From contig NZ_CP155073.1 of assembly GCF_039621805.1 (NCBI RefSeq), forward strand, positions 2,480,001-2,544,000: a stretch of DNA of 64,000 nucleotides, written 5' to 3'. This document shows positions 19,148 to 29,937 of the stretch, piece by piece; positions within the stretch are counted from its first letter, which is position 1, and each line of letters starts with the position of its first letter. This stretch comes from Paraburkholderia sp. PREW-6R. Its GTDB lineage: Bacteria > Pseudomonadota > Gammaproteobacteria > Burkholderiales > Burkholderiaceae. Below the pieces are notes generated by a model. The model ran no database searches. It saw only the letters and a program-made list of their open reading frames with translations, and was not told where the DNA came from. Position numbers and translations under genes: made by a program.

Positions 19148-20452
19148 TCAGGGTTGGGTGAGCGCAATAAAACGCTCGAAGTAATCAGGAAAAGTCTTGC
19201 CGACGCACTTCGGATCGTTGATCCGGATCGGCACGCCGCCGAGGCTGACCAGCGAAAAACACATTGCCATGCGGTGATCGTCGTAAGTGTCGATCGAGGC
19301 GTTCGGGACCAGCGTGGCAGGCGGCGTGACGACGAGGTAATCCTCGCCCTCCTCCACTTTCGCGCCGACCTTGCGCAACTCGGTGGCCATCGCGGCGATC
19401 CGGTCGGTTTCCTTCACGCGCCAGCTCGCGATGTTACGCAGCGTGGTCGTGCCGTCCGCGAACAGGGCGGCGACGGCAATCGTCATCGCCGCGTCGGGAA
19501 TCAGGTTGAAGTCCATGTCGATCGGATCGAGCTTGCCGTTGTCGTTGCCGACGCCGCGCACTTCGATCCAGTCCTCGCCCATCTGCAGATTTGCGCCCAT
19601 GCGGATCAGCGCGTCGGCGAAACCCACGTCGCCCTGGATGCTCGCGCGGCCGACGCCCTCCACCTTCAGCGGACCGCCGCCAAGCGCACCGGCTGCAAGG
19701 AAATACGACGCCGACGACGCGTCGCCTTCCACCATGATCCTGCCCGGGGACTGATAGCGCTGGCCCGACGGTACGACGAAGCGATGCCACTCATGCCGCT
19801 CGACCGCGATGCCGAAGCGCTCCATCAGCTTGATCGTGATATCGATGTACGGCTTCGAGATCAATTCGCCGTCCACCTGCACGATCGTCACGCCGCTTTC
19901 CGTGCGCAGCAACGGCAGCGTCATCAGCAGCGACGTGAGGAACTGGCTCGATACGTCGCCGCGCACGCGAATCGGCGCATCCACTGCGATGGGTGCGGGC
20001 CGGATCCGCAACGGCGGATAGCCCTCGTTTTCCTCGTAATCGATCTTCGCGCCGATCTGGCGCAAGCCGTCGACCAGATCGCCAATCGGCCGCTCGTGCA
20101 TGCGCGGCACGCCGTGAATGCGATAGTCGCCGCCGTTCACCGCAAGCGCGGCCGTCAACGGGCGCACCGCCGTTCCTGCGTTGCCGAGGAACAGATCGGC
20201 CCGGCGCGCAGTGAACGCGCCGCGCGTGCCCTGGACGACGCATGTGTCGCCGTCGCGCGTCAGACGCACACCGAGCTTTTCGAGCGCGTCGAGCATCACG
20301 CGGGTGTCGTCGGAATCGAGCAGGTTGGTGATCGTCGTCTCGCCTTCGGCAAGCGCGGCCAGCAGCAGCACCCGGTTCGAAATGCTCTTGGAGCCTGGCA
20401 GACGCACCGTGCCGGACGCACGGGAAAAGGGTCCGAGATCGAGGAATTCCAT
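19148..20452 (-). CDS. aroA: 3-phosphoshikimate 1-carboxyvinyltransferase (EPSP synthase)
   Basis: Sixth step of the shikimate pathway: joins shikimate 3-phosphate and PEP. 434 aa with the N-terminal [17 protein letters not shown], the class I glyphosate-sensitive loop [16 protein letters not shown] and C-terminal [19 protein letters not shown] and [21 protein letters not shown] precedes the ATG. Lies between tyrA (18 bp) and cmk (34 bp) in the supra-operon. Confidence 0.98.
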   Translation of the reverse strand: MEFLDLGPFSRASGTVRLPGSKSISNRVLLLAALAEGETTITNLLDSDDTRVMLDALEKLGVRLTRDGDTCVVQGTRGAFTARRADLFLGNAGTAVRPLTAALAVNGGDYRIHGVPRMHERPIGDLVDGLRQIGAKIDYEENEGYPPLRIRPAPIAVDAPIRVRGDVSSQFLTSLLMTLPLLRTESGVTIVQVDGELISKPYIDITIKLMERFGIAVERHEWHRFVVPSGQRYQSPGRIMVEGDASSASYFLAAGALGGGPLKVEGVGRASIQGDVGFADALIRMGANLQMGEDWIEVRGVGNDNGKLDPIDMDFNLIPDAAMTIAVAALFADGTTTLRNIASWRVKETDRIAAMATELRKVGAKVEEGEDYLVVTPPATLVPNASIDTYDDHRMAMCFSLVSLGGVPIRINDPKCVGKTFPDYFERFIALTQP

Positions 20453-20470
20453 GATTGTGTCCAGTTCCGG

Positions 20471-21421
20471 TTAGTTCGACACGTTACGGCCGGTGGGGAC
20501 CGCGTCGGCCGCGCGATGCTCCTGCCACTCGCTGCGCGCCTCGCGCGAGCGGGCGAACACTGCTTCGAGCGCGGCGCCGTCGCCAGCTTCAATGGCGGCA
20601 CGCAAACGCGCGAGCACCGCCGTGTAGTCGTCGAGTTCTTCGAGCAGCGCGACGCGATTCGCCACGCACACGTCGCGCCACATTTCCGGACTCGACGCGG
20701 CAATGCGCGTGAAGTCGCGAAAACCGCCTGCGGCAAAGGAAAATTTCAGATCGGCGTCGGGTGAATTGAGAATCTGCTCGACCAGTGCGAACGACAGCAC
20801 ATGCGGCAAATGGCTGACCGACGCGAGCACGCGGTCATGCTGCGCGGGCTCCATTTCGCGGACGCAGGCGCCGGTGGCGCGCCACATCGCGGCGACCCGC
20901 TCTACGGCGTGCGGCGTGTTTTCCGGCAGCGGACACAGCACGACGTTGCGATTCACGTACAGATCGGGCAGCGCCGCGTCCGGGCCGCTCGCTTCGCGGC
21001 CGGCAATCGGATGTCCGGGCACGAATTGCCCGACACGGCGCTCGCCGAGCGCGGCGCGCGCGGCGGCGACAACGTCTGCCTTCGTGCTGCCGGCGTCGGT
21101 AACGATCGTGTTGGCGTCCAGAAACGGCGCGATGCGTTCGAGCAGAGGCTGCGTCTGTGCGACGGGCGCCGCGAGCAGCACGAAGTCCGCGCCGTCGAGC
21201 GCGTCGCGCAGCGCGGCGTCGTCGTTCAACGACACCGCCCGGTCGATCACGCCCAGTTCCAGCGCCCGCGCACTCGACGCAGCCGACCGGCCCACGCCGA
21301 TCACCGTGCGCTTGCCGGTTGCGTCTGAGCGCTCGCGCAGCGCGCGCGCAAGCGATCCGCCGATCAGGCCGAAACCAAAAATTACCAGCTTGTCAAAAGA
21401 AAACGCGGCCACGTCGGTCAC
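20471..21421 (-). CDS. tyrA: Prephenate/arogenate dehydrogenase
   Basis: Tyrosine branch enzyme, about 316 aa from a GTG start. NAD-binding motif VIFGFGLIGGSLARAL at residues 13-28; FVPGHPIAGREASG, HDRVLASVSHLPHVLSFAL and FAAGGFRDFTRIAASSPEMW are typical TyrA signatures. No in-frame Met lies between the hisC end and the Rossmann motif, so I take GTG at 21421 (VTDVAAFSFDKL); its Shine-Dalgarno is weak and the start is tentative. There is no fused chorismate mutase, which fits the presence of that domain on PheA. Confidence 0.94.
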   Translation of the reverse strand: MTDVAAFSFDKLVIFGFGLIGGSLARALRERSDATGKRTVIGVGRSAASSARALELGVIDRAVSLNDDAALRDALDGADFVLLAAPVAQTQPLLERIAPFLDANTIVTDAGSTKADVVAAARAALGERRVGQFVPGHPIAGREASGPDAALPDLYVNRNVVLCPLPENTPHAVERVAAMWRATGACVREMEPAQHDRVLASVSHLPHVLSFALVEQILNSPDADLKFSFAAGGFRDFTRIAASSPEMWRDVCVANRVALLEELDDYTAVLARLRAAIEAGDGAALEAVFARSREARSEWQEHRAADAVPTGRNVSN

Positions 21422-21470
21422 ACAAAAAGCGCGCTCATTCGCATGAGACGCGCGAGTCAAGAAATACCGC

Positions 21471-22583
21471 TTACGCGGCGGCGAGCGCCTTTTCGAGCGC
21501 CGCGATAAACGCTTCGTTCTCCTGCGGCAGGCCGATCGTAATGCGCAGCCATTGCGGCAAACCATAGTTGCCGACCGGACGGACGATCACACCCTGCTTG
21601 AGCAGCGCCAGATTCACACGATTGCCCGCGGCGTCGTCATGACCGACGCGTACCAGCACGAAATTGCCGTCCGACGGCACGTATTCGAGACCGAGCTTGT
21701 CGAACGCTTCGGTCAAACGCCGATAGCCTTGCGCATTCAGCGCCGCGCTTTTTTCGAGAAATGCCGTGTCGTTCAGCGCGGCAATCGCCGCCGCTTGCGC
21801 GAGCGTGTTCACGTTGAATGGCTGACGCAGACGGTTCAGCAGATCCGTCAATTCCGGCTGCGCAATCGCAAAACCGACGCGCAAGCCTGCGAGGCCGAAC
21901 GCTTTCGAGAACGTGCGCGAGACCAGCAGATTCGGGTAACGGCGCACCCACGCGATCGAGTCGTAGCGCTTTTCTTGCGGCAGATATTCCGTGTACGCCT
22001 CGTCGAGCACGACGACCACGTTGCGCGGCACCTGGTCCAGAAACGCTTCGAGCCTGGGACCTTCGATGAACGTGCCGGTCGGATTGTTCGGATTGGCGAC
22101 GAAGATCAACCGCGTGTCGTCGGTGATCGCTGCGAGCATCGCGTCGAGATCGTGGCCGAATTTCACGGCCGGCACGACGATCGCGCGCGCGCCCAGGCCT
22201 TGCGTGGCAAGCGCGTACACCGCAAACGAATACTGCGCGTAGACGATCGACTCGCCCTTCTGCACGAATGCATGCGCCGCGATTTCGAGAATGTCGTTGC
22301 TGCCGTTGCCGAGCGTGATCCAGTCGGCCGGCACGCCGTAACGCTCGCTGAGCGCCGCCTTCAGTTCGAACGCATTGGCGTCCGGATACCGGCCAAGTTC
22401 GCTTGCGGCCTGCGCCATGGCGCGTTGCGCCGACTCCGGCATGCCCAGCGGATTTTCGTTCGATGCGAGCTTCACGATCGTCGCTTCATCCAGACCGAAC
22501 TCGCGCGCGACCTCCGAAATCGGCTTGCCGGCGACATAGGGCGCAATCTCGCGCACATAGGAAGGACCGAAGGACGTTGTCAT
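21471..22583 (-). CDS. hisC: Histidinol-phosphate aminotransferase
   Basis: PLP class I/II aminotransferase of 370 aa acting in histidine synthesis and, given its position between pheA and tyrA, probably also on aromatic keto acids (the supra-operon hisH_b type). The PLP lysine lies in SRTFSKAFGLAGLRVGFA; LGNGSNDILEI and FVANPNNPTGTF are further fold motifs. GGAGA lies 8 nt before the ATG at 22583. This genome group usually has a second hisC in the his operon, which I cannot see here. Confidence 0.94.
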   Translation of the reverse strand: MTTSFGPSYVREIAPYVAGKPISEVAREFGLDEATIVKLASNENPLGMPESAQRAMAQAASELGRYPDANAFELKAALSERYGVPADWITLGNGSNDILEIAAHAFVQKGESIVYAQYSFAVYALATQGLGARAIVVPAVKFGHDLDAMLAAITDDTRLIFVANPNNPTGTFIEGPRLEAFLDQVPRNVVVVLDEAYTEYLPQEKRYDSIAWVRRYPNLLVSRTFSKAFGLAGLRVGFAIAQPELTDLLNRLRQPFNVNTLAQAAAIAALNDTAFLEKSAALNAQGYRRLTEAFDKLGLEYVPSDGNFVLVRVGHDDAAGNRVNLALLKQGVIVRPVGNYGLPQWLRITIGLPQENEAFIAALEKALAAA

Positions 22584-22663
22584 GAAATGATCTCCGAACG
22601 ACTGTGAATAATTGAATGGGCAGACGGCGCGCGCAGACGGCGCCGCTTGCCGGGTGCATGCGA

Positions 22664-23746
22664 TCAACGGGCGCGCGGATATGAGCCCAGAATCTTCAGG
22701 AAAGCCGCCTTTTCACCGAGTTCAGTCAACGCCGCGGCAACCGCCTGGTCGTCGCGATGACCTTCGACGTCGATGTAAAAATAGTATTCCCACGTACCGA
22801 CTCGCGCCGGGCGCGACTCGAAACGCGTCATGGACACGCTGTGGCGCGCGAGCGGTTCGAGCAGCTTGAACACCGCGCCTGGTTCGTTGTGCACGGAAAC
22901 GATCAGCGAAGTCTGATCGTGGCCGCTCGGCCCCGCCGGCTGCTTGCCGATCATCACGAAGCGCGTGCGATTGTGCGGGTCGTCCTGAATCAGCGCGTAG
23001 GCAACTTGCAGGCCATAGTGGGTTGCGGCACGGTCGCCGGCAATGGCCGCAACCGTTGGGTCCCCGGCCGCGAGGCGTGCCGCCTCGGCATTGCTCGATA
23101 CCGCCTGCCGCTCCAGGTGCGGCGCGTTCGTGGACAGCCAGCGCTGACATTGCGCGAGCGCCTGGGCATGCGCGCACACACGCGTGACGCCCGTCAAACC
23201 ACCGTTGAGCGTCAACAAATTATGGTGAATCGGCAAAGCCAGCTCGCCGCCGATGGTGAGCTGGGTTTGCAGCAGCAGATCAAGCGTGCGCGACACCGCG
23301 CCTTCGGTCGAATTCTCAACCGGCACGACGCCGAACTCGGCTGCGCCCGCTTCGACCGAACGAAACACTTCGTCGATCGACGGACACGGCAAGCCTTCGA
23401 TCGACTGACCGAAGTACTCGTGCATGGCCTGCTCGCTATACGTGCCGACCGGCCCGAGGTACGCAGCCTTGATGGTCTTTTCGAGCGCGCGGCTCGCGGC
23501 CATGATCTCGCGCCAGATTGCGCTGATGTGCTCGCTCGCGAGTGGACCTTCGCTCATGTCCTGCAGGCGCGCGATCACCTGCTGTTCGCGTTCCGGACGA
23601 AACACCGGCGCGTTGAAATGCTTCTTGACTTCACCCACTTCGAGCGCCACCGCAGCGCGCTGATTCAGGAGCGCGATCAGTTGTGCGTCGAGCGCGTCGA
23701 TGCGCTCGCGAAGGGGTTTGAGTCGGGTATTGAGTTCGTCGTCCAT
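22664..23746 (-). CDS. pheA: Bifunctional chorismate mutase / prephenate dehydratase (P-protein)
   Basis: Phenylalanine branch enzyme, 360 aa. Residues about 1-85 are an AroQ chorismate mutase (LRERIDALDAQLIALLNQRA), 95-275 the prephenate dehydratase (YLGPVGTYSEQAMHEYFGQ, VPVENSTEGAVSRTLDLLL, TRFVMIG) and 285-360 the ACT regulatory domain with the ESRP motif (RFESRPARVGTWEYYFYID) that senses phenylalanine. The ATG at 23746 matches family proteins; an in-frame GTG at 23779 is possible. It follows serC by 74 bp. Confidence 0.97.
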   Translation of the reverse strand: MDDELNTRLKPLRERIDALDAQLIALLNQRAAVALEVGEVKKHFNAPVFRPEREQQVIARLQDMSEGPLASEHISAIWREIMAASRALEKTIKAAYLGPVGTYSEQAMHEYFGQSIEGLPCPSIDEVFRSVEAGAAEFGVVPVENSTEGAVSRTLDLLLQTQLTIGGELALPIHHNLLTLNGGLTGVTRVCAHAQALAQCQRWLSTNAPHLERQAVSSNAEAARLAAGDPTVAAIAGDRAATHYGLQVAYALIQDDPHNRTRFVMIGKQPAGPSGHDQTSLIVSVHNEPGAVFKLLEPLARHSVSMTRFESRPARVGTWEYYFYIDVEGHRDDQAVAAALTELGEKAAFLKILGSYPRAR

Positions 23747-23820
23747 GCGTGAAAACGGCCCTGCCGGTAGCTGCTGCACAAATGCGTGCTGGAAAGGATG
23801 CGCGCCTCCTGGCCCAGGGC

Positions 23821-24903
23821 TCAGGCGCTGCGCTGCTCGAATTCCTTCATGTATTCGACTAGCGCTTTGACGCCTTCGAGCGGGACGGCGTTATAAATCG
23901 ACGCCCGCATGCCGCCGACGGACTTGTGGCCCTTCAGCTGCACCATTCCCCGGGCTTTCGCGCCGGCGAGGAAATCTTCGTTGCGCGACTCGTCGGCGAG
24001 AAAGAACGGTACGTTCATTCGCGAGCGTGAGCCGTGCTCGACCTTGTTCAGATAGAAGCTGCTCGAATCGATTGCTTCGTACAACAGCCTGGATTTTTCG
24101 AGGTTAAGCGCTTCGATCGCGGCAAGGCCGCCCTGCTTCTTCAACCACTTGAACACCAGCCCTGCAATGTAGATGGCATAGGTAGGCGGCGTGTTGTACA
24201 TCGAATTATTTGCAGCGACGGTCTTCCACTCGAACGCCGACGGACAGACCGGCTGAGCACGATCGAGCAGATCTTCCCGCACGATTACGACCGTCACCCC
24301 GGCCATGCCGATGTTCTTCTGCGCGCCGCCGAAAAGCACGCCGTACCTGGAGATGTCCATAGGGCGCGACAGGATATGCGACGACGCGTCCGCGACGAGC
24401 GGAATATCACCCAGGTCAGGAATCTCGAACGTTTCGACGCCGTGAATCGTTTCGTTCGTGCAGAGATGCACATAGGCGGGATCGTCGGACAGTTGCCACT
24501 CCGACCGGGCCGGCGCGCGCGTGAAACCTTCGGCCGTTTCTCCGCTGGCCGCCAGATGCACGGTGCCGTACTTCTGCGCTTCCTTGAGCGACTTCTGCGA
24601 CCACGAGCCGGTCACGACAAAATCAGCTCGAGGTTTCGCGCCCATCAGATTCATCGGCACGATGGCGTTTTCGCCCAGACCACCGCCTTGCAGAAACAGG
24701 ATGCTGTGGCTTGCCGGAACCTCGAGCAACGCGCGCAGATCGGCAAGCGCCTCTTCGTGGATCGACAAGAACTCTTTGCCGCGATGGCTCATTTCCATCA
24801 CGCTCATGCCGCTGCCTTGCCAATCGAGCATTTCGTCGGCTGCGTGACGGAGCACTTCTTCGGGCATGGCCGCGGGGCCGGCGGAGAAATTAAAGACGCG
24901 CAT
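23821..24903 (-). CDS. serC: Phosphoserine aminotransferase
   Basis: Converts 3-phosphohydroxypyruvate to phosphoserine; also acts in pyridoxal phosphate synthesis. 360 aa starting [18 protein letters not shown]. The PLP lysine lies in [15 protein letters not shown] and the HRG/KEF phosphate-site segment [14 protein letters not shown] is present. Two adjacent ATGs exist (24903 and 24906); AGGA is better spaced for the inner one. It heads the serC-pheA-hisC-tyrA-aroA-cmk chain and is insulated from the upstream DUF2059 gene by a terminator. Confidence 0.97.
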   Translation of the reverse strand: MRVFNFSAGPAAMPEEVLRHAADEMLDWQGSGMSVMEMSHRGKEFLSIHEEALADLRALLEVPASHSILFLQGGGLGENAIVPMNLMGAKPRADFVVTGSWSQKSLKEAQKYGTVHLAASGETAEGFTRAPARSEWQLSDDPAYVHLCTNETIHGVETFEIPDLGDIPLVADASSHILSRPMDISRYGVLFGGAQKNIGMAGVTVVIVREDLLDRAQPVCPSAFEWKTVAANNSMYNTPPTYAIYIAGLVFKWLKKQGGLAAIEALNLEKSRLLYEAIDSSSFYLNKVEHGSRSRMNVPFFLADESRNEDFLAGAKARGMVQLKGHKSVGGMRASIYNAVPLEGVKALVEYMKEFEQRSA

Positions 24904-24981
24904 CATGAGATCCTGGAAGCAGGCGCGAGAGCAACGGTTCGCGCCAATGTCGGCGAAGTGGGCTACTGCGAAGATTTCGCG

Positions 24982-25026
24982 CCCGAAAAAGAAATGGCCG
25001 TCTGCGCGTGTGCGCAAACGGCCATT
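24982..25026 (-). terminator. Strong intrinsic terminator between the DUF2059 gene and serC
   Basis: A 15-bp stem with one G-T pair (24993-25007 with 25012-25026) around the loop GTGT. On the minus strand it is followed by the T-rich tail TTTCTTTTT. It ends the DUF2059 transcript, and could also act as a leader structure for serC. Confidence 0.85.
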
Positions 25027-25120
25027 ATCGCATTGTCACCGCCAACCCGCCAAACCCGATGGGGTAAAGCCTACCGGGCGATCGATCGAGACGGCGCCAA
25101 TGCAGCCTTCAGACCTGAGC

Positions 25121-25723
25121 TTACTTGGCCGGCTTGACTGCAGCGACTTCCTTGTCAGCCTGGTCGCGCGTTGCCTTGATCGATTGCGGCATGTACTTCT
25201 GCATCAGACCATTTACGACGTCGCGGCCCACCTGGTCTTGCACCTGGATGAACTTGCGGCCGGTCGGGCTCTTGTAGAACGCGGTCAGATCCTTGATCTC
25301 CGACGTGCTGTAGTACTTCGCATAAGCGTCGTACTGAGCTTCCATCGCGTCCTGACGGAAACCGTCAGTGGCGAACACCTGGCCCGCGCCGTCAACCAGC
25401 TTCGGCACGGCGTTCTTTTGCAGCGTCGGGACGGAAGCCTGCTTCTGCTTGTCCGTCATCGTCTTGTTTTCGCTCAGCGCGTCCGACAGGATAGCCGGGA
25501 CCAGCTGCTTGGCTTGCATCTGTGCGCTGTTGCCGATCGCGCCGACGAGCTTCTGTGCATCGATTGCGTCCAGCAGGTCTTTGATTGCTGCCTGCTTGGC
25601 CGGGTCAACCGGTGCTGCGGCAGCAGCCGGGGCCGCCGGAGCCTGGCTTTGAAGCGCTTGAGCCATGGCAAAGGTCGGCACGAGGGCAGCCAGCAACATC
25701 AGTTGTTTGAATCGTTTTTGCAT
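25121..25723 (-). CDS. Exported DUF2059 domain protein
   Basis: Secreted or periplasmic protein of about 200 aa with unknown function. Residues 1-21 form a signal peptide ending FAMA-QA, followed by an Ala/Pro linker and a helical DUF2059 domain (LLDAIDAQKLVGAIGNSAQ through AFYKSPTGRKFIQ). The conserved tail motif LTAFYKSPTGRK is typical of the family. Two ATGs are adjacent; GGGAG sits 5 nt from the inner one at 25723. It lies between gyrA (185 bp upstream) and serC. No mechanism is known for the family. Confidence 0.88.
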   Translation of the reverse strand: MQKRFKQLMLLAALVPTFAMAQALQSQAPAAPAAAAAPVDPAKQAAIKDLLDAIDAQKLVGAIGNSAQMQAKQLVPAILSDALSENKTMTDKQKQASVPTLQKNAVPKLVDGAGQVFATDGFRQDAMEAQYDAYAKYYSTSEIKDLTAFYKSPTGRKFIQVQDQVGRDVVNGLMQKYMPQSIKATRDQADKEVAAVKPAK

Positions 25724-25908
25724 CATTACTCCCTAATGGAAATTAACTTGAACTGCGAGCCGCGCGAGATGCGTGCCGGTCCGACACACCCGACACGCCA
25801 TAACTCCCGGCGCAGCTTTCAACCCGTACTTTCGACCATGGATTGCAGCGGTTGACGTTGACTCACGGCGCTGGACTCGAAGCCACGGCCGGATGTCTCC
25901 GGCGTGGG

Positions 25909-28554
25909 TCAGGCCGCGCCACCGTCTTCACCGCCGTTGCCGCCATTGCCGCCTTCAGCAGGACCCTCGGTGTCGCCTTCTGCCTCGCCATCCGTCTCTG
26001 CCTCGGCCACCTGCTGCAGACCTGAAAGCTTGGTTCCTTCGTCAAGGCTGATGAGTGTAACACCTTGGGTTGCGCGTCCCATTTCTCGAATTTCCGACAC
26101 GCGCGTGCGGATCAGCACGCCCGTATTGGTGATCAGCATGATCTGCGCTTCCGAATCCACCAGCGTCGCGGCGACGACCCTGCCGTTGCGTTCCGACGTC
26201 TGGATCGCGATCATGCCCTTCGTGCCGCGCCCGTGACGGGTGTATTCGGTGATGGGTGTGCGCTTGCCGTAGCCATTCTCGGTGGCGGTCAGCACCGACT
26301 GCTGCTCGTCACCCGCCACCAGCAGCGCAATGACATTCTGACCGTCTTCGAGCTGCATGCCGCGCACGCCGCGCGCTTCACGGCCCATAGGACGCACGTC
26401 GTTTTCGTCGAAGCGAACTGCCTTGCCCGAGTCCGAGAACAGCATCACATCGTGCTGGCCGTCGGTGATGGCGGCGCCGATCAGGTAATCGCCGTCATCC
26501 AGACCGACCGCAATAATACCCTTGCGCAACACGCGGCCAAAAGCCTCCAGCGGCGTCTTCTTGACGGTTCCTAACGCGGTGCCCATAAAGACGAATTTGT
26601 CGGCTGAAAATTCCTTGACCGGCAACACCACTGTGATCTTTTCGCCTTCCTGAAGCGGGAAGATATTGATGATCGGACGGCCACGCGAATTGCGCGAACC
26701 TTGCGGCACTTCATAGACCTTCACGCTGTACACGCGGCCACGGTTCGAGAAGCACAGAATGTGATCATGCGTGTTCGCAATGAACAGCGTGTCGATCCAG
26801 TCGTCTTCCTTCATCGCGGTGGCCTGCTTGCCCCGCCCACCGCGCTTTTGCGCGCTGTATTCGGACAACGGCTGCGATTTCACATAGCCCGCATGCGACA
26901 TGGTCACGACCATTTCCTGCGGCGTGATCAGGTCTTCGGTGTTCAGCTCGGTCGCGTTCAGTTCGATCTTCGAGCGGCGTGCGTCGCCGAATTCGGTCTT
27001 GATCGACGTCAGTTCGTTGACGATGATCGCCGTAATGCGCTCCGGGCGCGCAAGAATGTCCAGCAGGTCGGCGATCTGGGCCATGACGTCACGGTACTCG
27101 CCGATGATTTTGTCCTGCTCCAGACCCGTCAGGCGTTGCAGACGCATCTGCAGAATTTCCTGAGCCTGGGTGTCCGAGAGGCGGTAAAGGCCGTCGGACT
27201 GCATGCCGAATGCCGGATTGAGCCCGTCGGGACGGTAGGCTTCGCGACCGCCCGCCGTCGCGTTTTCCGTCTCGGCCCGCACCAGCATTTCACGCACCAG
27301 CGACGAGTCCCACGGACGCGCCATCAACTCCTGCTTCGCAATGGGAGGCGTGGGCGCAGCCTTGATAATCGCGATGAACTCGTCGATATTGGCCAGCGCA
27401 ACCGCCAGACCTTCGAGCAAGTGACCGCGTTCGCGAGCCTTGCGCAGTTCATATACCGTGCGGCGCGTGAGCACTTCCCGGCGATGCGACAGGAAGCAGG
27501 ACAGCATTTCCTTCAGGTTCAGCAGCTTCGGCTGGCCGTCGACCAGCGCGACCATGTTCATGCCGAAGGTGTCCTGAAGCTGCGTCGCCTTATACAGATT
27601 GTTCAGCACGACCTCGGGCACTTCCCCGCGCTTCAGCTCGATCACGACGCGCATGCCGCTTTTGTCGGACTCGTCGCGGATATCGGAAATGCCTTCGAGC
27701 TTTTTCTCGTTGACCAGTTCGGCGATGCGCTCGAGCAGCGAACGCTTGTTCACCTGATAAGGCAGCTCGTCGACGATGATCGCCATGCGCTGGCCGCGAT
27801 CGATTTCCTCGAAGTGCGTGAGTGCGCGCATCACCACGCGGCCGCGGCCCGTGCGATAACCGTCGCGCACGCCGGCCACGCCGTAGATGATGCCGGCCGT
27901 TGGGAAATCAGGCGCCGGAATGATCTCGATCAACTCGTCGATCGTAGCTTCCGGGTTTTTGAGCAGATGCTGGCACGCGTCGACAACCTCGTTCAGGTTG
28001 TGCGGCGGAATATTGGTCGCCATACCGACCGCGATGCCGGACGACCCATTGATCAGCAGATTGGGAATGCGCGCGGGCAGAATGGCCGGCTCGTTCTCGC
28101 TGCCGTCGTAGTTCGGTGTGAAATCGACCGTTTCCTTGTCGATATCGGCCAGCAGTTCGTGGCCGATCTTCGCCATGCGGATTTCGGTGTAACGCATCGC
28201 CGCGGCATTGTCGCCGTCGACCGAACCGAAGTTGCCCTGTCCGTCCACCAGCATGTAGCGCAGCGAGAAGTCCTGCGCCATACGGACAATGGTGTCGTAT
28301 ACAGCTGTGTCGCCGTGCGGATGGTATTTACCGATCACGTCGCCCACGATACGCGCCGACTTCTTGTACGCGCGGTTCCAGTCGTTGTTCAGTTCGTGCA
28401 TCGCATACAGCACGCGCCGGTGAACCGGCTTCAGGCCGTCGCGAACATCGGGGAGCGCGCGCCCTACGATTACGCTCATCGCGTAATCGAGATACGAACG
28501 GCGCATTTCCTCCTCTAGGGAGATTGGCAGAGTCTCTTTGGCGAATTGATCCAT
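25909..28554 (-). CDS. gyrA: DNA gyrase subunit A
   Basis: Type II topoisomerase subunit that cuts and rejoins DNA. 881 aa. The active-site tyrosine is Tyr122 in [11 protein letters not shown]. The quinolone region reads [19 protein letters not shown] with Thr83 and Asp87; Thr at 83 replaces E. coli Ser and, as far as I recall, is the wild-type state in this genus group. The C-terminal beta-pinwheel has the GyrA box QKRGGRGKQ and ends in an acidic Gly-rich tail (EDGGAA). Divergent from the ompA-family gene across 487 bp. Confidence 0.98.
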   Translation of the reverse strand: MDQFAKETLPISLEEEMRRSYLDYAMSVIVGRALPDVRDGLKPVHRRVLYAMHELNNDWNRAYKKSARIVGDVIGKYHPHGDTAVYDTIVRMAQDFSLRYMLVDGQGNFGSVDGDNAAAMRYTEIRMAKIGHELLADIDKETVDFTPNYDGSENEPAILPARIPNLLINGSSGIAVGMATNIPPHNLNEVVDACQHLLKNPEATIDELIEIIPAPDFPTAGIIYGVAGVRDGYRTGRGRVVMRALTHFEEIDRGQRMAIIVDELPYQVNKRSLLERIAELVNEKKLEGISDIRDESDKSGMRVVIELKRGEVPEVVLNNLYKATQLQDTFGMNMVALVDGQPKLLNLKEMLSCFLSHRREVLTRRTVYELRKARERGHLLEGLAVALANIDEFIAIIKAAPTPPIAKQELMARPWDSSLVREMLVRAETENATAGGREAYRPDGLNPAFGMQSDGLYRLSDTQAQEILQMRLQRLTGLEQDKIIGEYRDVMAQIADLLDILARPERITAIIVNELTSIKTEFGDARRSKIELNATELNTEDLITPQEMVVTMSHAGYVKSQPLSEYSAQKRGGRGKQATAMKEDDWIDTLFIANTHDHILCFSNRGRVYSVKVYEVPQGSRNSRGRPIINIFPLQEGEKITVVLPVKEFSADKFVFMGTALGTVKKTPLEAFGRVLRKGIIAVGLDDGDYLIGAAITDGQHDVMLFSDSGKAVRFDENDVRPMGREARGVRGMQLEDGQNVIALLVAGDEQQSVLTATENGYGKRTPITEYTRHGRGTKGMIAIQTSERNGRVVAATLVDSEAQIMLITNTGVLIRTRVSEIREMGRATQGVTLISLDEGTKLSGLQQVAEAETDGEAEGDTEGPAEGGNGGNGGEDGGAA

Positions 28555-29041
28555 TATCCGTATCTTTTACGTGCCAAGACGAGGGTAATACCGCGCCTTC
28601 GCGTAAGCATTGCAGGCGCAATGCATCACGCGATTCTAACATGGCAGGCATCCATGCCCGGCGCGCGCACGTATACCTATTAGTGGCCCTTTAATGAGAC
28701 GCACAAAAGCGGCATTTCGACGCCCCATTTTCGAGCCGGTCAGGCTCGATTCGTGCGTGGGGCAATCCGCCGCTCAGCCATGACTGGCGGTGCCTCCGGC
28801 GAATTGCTTCTGTTGCGCATGCACCACAATTGGAGGGCGAATTGATCGGGGGCAGATTTTTTTATCGTTGGAAGGGAACGATATGGCAAAATGCCAACGC
28901 ACAAAGAGTTAGACACTGCTCGAAGTCTACACAGCACGTTTTTTGTTCTACACCGATGTTATACTTCGAGCAATGTATGACTTGTCTTCGTCAACAGGCT
29001 CGCAGTAAACCTGCGGTAATCTCAATTTCGAGAGGAGAAAT
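28555..29041. other. 487-bp divergent intergenic region between gyrA and the OmpA-family gene
   Basis: No coding frame here looks real. It holds the gyrA promoter region near 28580-28600 (TATTAC on the minus strand), the short palindrome TGGCAAAATGCCA near 28884, the -10 candidate at 28960, and a small hairpin CGCAG/CTGCG at 29001-29015 just before the OmpA-family Shine-Dalgarno. The base composition is distinctly more AT-rich after 28850. Confidence 0.5.
28960..28965 (+). promoter_or_regulatory. Candidate -10 (TATACT) of the OmpA-family gene
   Basis: TATACT about 77 bp before the start codon, in an AT-rich stretch. The -35 region (CGTTTT at 17 bp) is poor. The resulting leader of about 70 nt would contain the CGCAG/CTGCG stem-loop at 29001-29015, which recalls the stabilizing leader hairpins of ompA mRNA in enterics. 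Confidence 0.4.
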
Positions 29042-29689
29042 ATGAATAAACTTTCAAAGCTCGCGTTCATTGCAGCTACCGCGGTTATGGCTGCATCCGC
29101 CATGGCACAGTCGGTGCCGGCGTCGCGACAAGCTACGAACGACAACTGGGTGAATGGTACCGGCGAATACGTGTGGATGAACGGCACGAACGAACTCTGC
29201 TGGCGCGATGCATTCTGGACGCCGGCAACGGCCAACGCAAAGTGCGATGGCGCTCTGGTTGCTCAAGCTCCGACGCCGCCGGCACCGGTCGCTCCGCCGC
29301 CCGCTATCACGAGCCAGAAGATCACGTATCAAGCTGACGCGCTGTTCGACTTTGACAAGGCAATCCTGAAGCCGGCTGGTAAGGAAAAGCTTGACGATCT
29401 GGCATCGAAGATCGGCGCGCTGAACCTCGAAGTCGTGGTCGCAACGGGTTACACGGACCGTATCGGTTCGGACAAGTACAACGACCGTCTGTCGCTGCGC
29501 CGTGCTCAAGCTGTGAAGGCTTACCTGGTCAGCAAGGGCATCGAAGCTAACCGTATCTATACGGAAGGCAAAGGCAAGCGCAACCCGGTTACCACCGGTT
29601 GCAACCAGAAGAACCGCAAGCAACTCATCGCCTGCCTCGCACCGGATCGTCGCGTGGAAGTCGAAGTTGTCGGTACTTCGAAGCAATAA
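29042..29689 (+). CDS. OmpA-family outer-membrane protein
   Basis: Peptidoglycan-associating envelope protein of 215 aa. Residues 1-22 are a signal peptide (ASAMA-QSV). The mature N-terminus is short (NDNWVNGTGEYVWMNGTNELCW), followed by a Pro/Ala hinge at 78-90 and an OmpA-C domain (ALFDFDKAILKPAGKEKLDD, GYTDRIGSDKYNDRLSLRRA, NRKQLIACLAPDRRVEVEV). There is no full beta-barrel, so it is a short OmpA-like protein rather than true OmpA. GAGAGGAG lies 5 nt before the ATG, and the codon use is that of a highly expressed gene. Terminator follows at 29711. Confidence 0.95.
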   Translation: MNKLSKLAFIAATAVMAASAMAQSVPASRQATNDNWVNGTGEYVWMNGTNELCWRDAFWTPATANAKCDGALVAQAPTPPAPVAPPPAITSQKITYQADALFDFDKAILKPAGKEKLDDLASKIGALNLEVVVATGYTDRIGSDKYNDRLSLRRAQAVKAYLVSKGIEANRIYTEGKGKRNPVTTGCNQKNRKQLIACLAPDRRVEVEVVGTSKQ

Positions 29690-29710
29690 GCTCCAAGTTA
29701 CCGCAGTATC

Positions 29711-29738
29711 AAAGCCCCGCTTCGGCGGGGCTTTTTTT
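29711..29738 (+). terminator. Intrinsic terminator of the OmpA-family gene
   Basis: AGCCCCGC-TTCG-GCGGGGCT followed by seven T; a textbook UUCG-capped terminator 22 bp after the stop codon. Confidence 0.95.
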
Positions 29739-29937
29739 ATGCCAATCGTGAACTCATAAGCGCAGTCGCGGAGTCCTTCGAGCTGCCGCCCGTTTTCCCA
29801 GATTCCCGGCATTGCTAGCCAGACGCGTGGCGTGACCAGATGCGCCGGCGCGATTTTGCCGCTCGGCGCCTCGGCCTATATACTCGGGGTTTATCCTCGA
29901 GCGCTCGCTCAACGCTCTCATCGAGGCAGCCTCCGCC

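Noticed and set aside
25909-28554. Quinolone-resistance mutation in gyrA (Thr at position 83)
   Set aside because: Thr83 is, to my recollection, the wild-type residue in this lineage and Asp87 is intact, so it is not evidence of resistance.
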